Positions 5,143-6,182 of a stretch of 6,182 bases of DNA are shown here, piece by piece. Location: contig JAKAWF010000213.1 in the NCBI GenBank assembly GCA_021817025.1, forward strand, positions 1 through 6,182, given 5' to 3'. The DNA is from a bacterium (GTDB taxonomy: Bacteria > Chloroflexota > Dormibacteria > UBA8260 > Bog-877). The notes beneath the pieces were generated by a model. It was not told where the DNA came from. It made no database searches and worked only from the letters and a program-made list of their open reading frames with translations. A program made the position numbers and the translations under genes. Position 1 is the stretch's first letter, and each line of letters opens with the position of its first letter.

Positions 5143-5559
5143 ATGGTCGTCACCCCGGTCGAAATCGAGGACAAGAGTCAGCGGGACCCGGACCCAGAGG
5201 TACCGGCACGAGCGCGGATGCGGCACTACAGTCCGGCGTACAAGCTGCGGGTCCTGCAGAAGTACGAGACCCTGGGTAAGGCCAGCAAGGGAACGCTGCT
5301 GCGCCGGGAGGGGCTGTACAGCTCACTGATCACGGAGTGTCGACGCCAACGGGATCGGGGAGCCGCCGCCGGACGGGCCCAGAAGCGGGGCCGACCCGAA
5401 GCCGATCCTCGCGATCGAGAGCTGGCCCGACTGCACAAGCAGCTGGCCAAGCTCGAGTTGGAACTGGACAAGGCCAAGAAGGAGATCGAGATCCAGGCAA
5501 AACTTGCCGCGCTCTTGGAGGGGCTCGCAGCCGAGAGCGCGGGGAGCGAGCAGCCATGA
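5143..5559 (+). CDS. IS3-type transposase OrfA (helix-turn-helix and leucine zipper)
   Basis: OrfA is the DNA-binding half of the two-part IS3 transposase; it recognises the terminal repeats and is normally joined to OrfB to give the active enzyme. The 138 residues show a helix-turn-helix region (HYSPAYKLRVLQKYETLGKA to LLRREGLYSSLITECRRQRD, about 28-71), a basic linker (GRAQKRGRPEADPRDR), and a coiled coil with leucines at residues 94, 97, 101, 104, 108, 121 and 125. I chose the ATG at 5143 because AGGAG lies ten bases upstream and the start is conserved in copy A; an in-frame ATG at 5113 has no such support. A tryptophan usually found in this helix-turn-helix (E/A-W-R-R-Q-R) is cysteine here (C66, codon TGT), which may weaken binding. 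Its stop overlaps the start of orfB as ATGA. Confidence 0.85.
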   Translation: MVVTPVEIEDKSQRDPDPEVPARARMRHYSPAYKLRVLQKYETLGKASKGTLLRREGLYSSLITECRRQRDRGAAAGRAQKRGRPEADPRDRELARLHKQLAKLELELDKAKKEIEIQAKLAALLEGLAAESAGSEQP

Positions 5560-5663
5560 CGGTCGACGGCACCGCCGCCGAGTTGGCACCGCTGGTGGGC
5601 ACCAAGGGAGCCTGCCAGGCGGTGGGCCGGGCCCGGGCCACCTACTACCGCCACACCCGGTGA
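5556..5663 (+). pseudogene. IS3-type transposase OrfB, first 35 codons only
   Basis: The ATG at 5556 overlaps the orfA stop (ATGA), placing orfB in the -1 frame, as is usual for IS3 elements. The residues ELAPLVGTKGACQAVGRARATYYRHTR match the start of OrfB proteins of this group (roughly L-A-P-x-V-G-T-x-x-A-C-x-A-x-G-x-x-R-A-T-Y-Y-R). A TGA at 5661-5663 then ends the frame, and the following DNA in all three frames lacks the integrase-like DDE domain, so this is a truncation rather than a single point stop. I see no A-rich slippery run near the overlap, so reinitiation may have been the original coupling. Confidence 0.75.
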
Positions 5664-6182
5664 GAAGCGCTCCTCAACTTGGCACCAGAAGGAGGGATGG
5701 TGGGCCAAGGCGCCAAAGACTCCGTGACCGGGAAGGCACGACGACCCCTGGGAACACCTCCTGGAGCGGCACTGGGCGCGCGGGCTGTCGAGCGCCTGAC
5801 CTGACCGTTGACCCGATTCGGATCACCGGGCAAGGATCGGACGTGGTGCGCCCGGCGAAAGTGGGTCCTCCCAGCGGCTAGGCGGTGATCCTTGCTGGGG
5901 CGGATTGCTCGGCCTGCTCGGCTTGCGGCGGGGCCGGAGGACATCCAGGGCAATATCTGTCCGGCGGATCCCCACCATTGTCAATGACGGTCTACGACGA
6001 ACTCCCGGCTCTGGCGCGGCCGACCCGACGGGCCACGTCATGGCTCGCCCGACCCCAATCGATGCGTGCTTCCCTATCCAACGTGGCCCCCAGGCGGTGG
6101 GCGTTGGGGTGGCTGAGCCCACCGACCCGTCGCCATGTCGCACCGTGCCGCCCGGGCACAATCCAGAGGCGACCGGCCCCAC
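5664..6182. other. Unassigned right-hand region
   Basis: Nothing here can be named. A frame continuing from 5662 reads EKRSSTWHQKEGWWAKAPKTP to a TGA at 5725, then PGRHDDPWEHLLERHWARGL to a TGA at 5797; the second part has very high third-position GC and could be the tail of a decayed gene. A plus-strand frame opens with the ATG at 5984 (MTVYDELPALARPTRRATSW) and runs off the right edge. It overlaps an equally open minus-strand frame (6182-5823), and neither resembles a known family. A 9-base inverted repeat, GCAAGGATC (5830-5838) with GATCCTTGC (5887-5895), is also present. Confidence 0.4.

Larger units (their letters stand above)
5063..5663 (+). mobile_element. IS3-type element, 5' part only
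   Basis: The element begins near CCCTC (5063), where similarity to the copy at 3151-3057 starts. It contains the leader, complete orfA and the first 35 codons of orfB. The integrase-like catalytic domain of orfB and the right terminal repeat are missing; I searched 5664-6182 by eye for the reverse of the left end and saw none. It sits inside the IS256-type transposase gene, so it arrived later. The exact left tip is uncertain, because IS3 elements usually begin with TG and the shared block begins a few bases earlier. Confidence 0.7.

Noticed and set aside
5063..5157. Group II intron 5' end, because of GTGCGAGACAGG
   Set aside because: The other copy reads GGGTGAGACAGG, which breaks the GTGYG rule. 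No intron domain V or reverse transcriptase is present, and an IS3 orfA follows directly.
5823..6182. Minus-strand gene at the right edge
   Set aside because: It is rich in proline, glycine and arginine with no motif, and competing open frames exist on the other strand.
1..6182. CRISPR array or defence operon
   Set aside because: There are no regularly spaced direct repeats and no nuclease, helicase, toxin or reverse transcriptase genes beyond the housekeeping BFN and polA.

Overview
The window is GC-rich bacterial DNA. GTG starts, strong GGAGG ribosome-binding sites and the character of the genes suggest an actinobacterium or a similar high-GC lineage; this is inference, since no marker gene fixes the taxon. 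It has two parts: a tidy housekeeping block (1-1911), and about 4.2 kb (1912-6182) made mostly of broken insertion sequences around one intact orphan gene.

Housekeeping block. A class I SAM-dependent methyltransferase and the 5' end of DNA polymerase I (polA, running off the left edge) lie on the minus strand. Their stop and start codons overlap, so they are probably translationally coupled. A divergent bifunctional-nuclease (BFN/DUF151) gene lies on the plus strand. It is followed 20 bases later by a complete tRNA-Leu(CAA) with an encoded CCA.

Transposon graveyard. Just past the tRNA come a gene-poor, C-rich stretch (1912-2334) and the C-terminal part of an IS1380-type transposase (2335-2992, plus). 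Then, on the minus strand, three element 5' ends follow head to tail: an IS256-type left end (3511-3395), an IS21-type left end with the first codons of istA (3348-3152), and a 95-base IS3-type leader (3151-3057). The IS256-type end cuts off a small helix-turn-helix gene (3688-3461). An orphan secreted protein gene with its own promoter lies at 4641-4102 (minus). On the right, a second IS256-type left end and transposase N-terminus (4750-5062, plus) is interrupted by an IS3-type element. That element has the same leader, an intact orfA and only the first 35 codons of orfB (5063-5663). The last 520 bases hold nothing I can name.

The most notable structure is that the same two element ends (IS3-type leader and IS256-type hairpin end) occur on both sides in mirrored order. 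They enclose the truncated helix-turn-helix gene, a strong hairpin and the secreted protein gene. This could be the remains of a composite mobile unit or of a duplication-inversion. I see no CRISPR array, no recognisable defence system and no complete insertion sequence.
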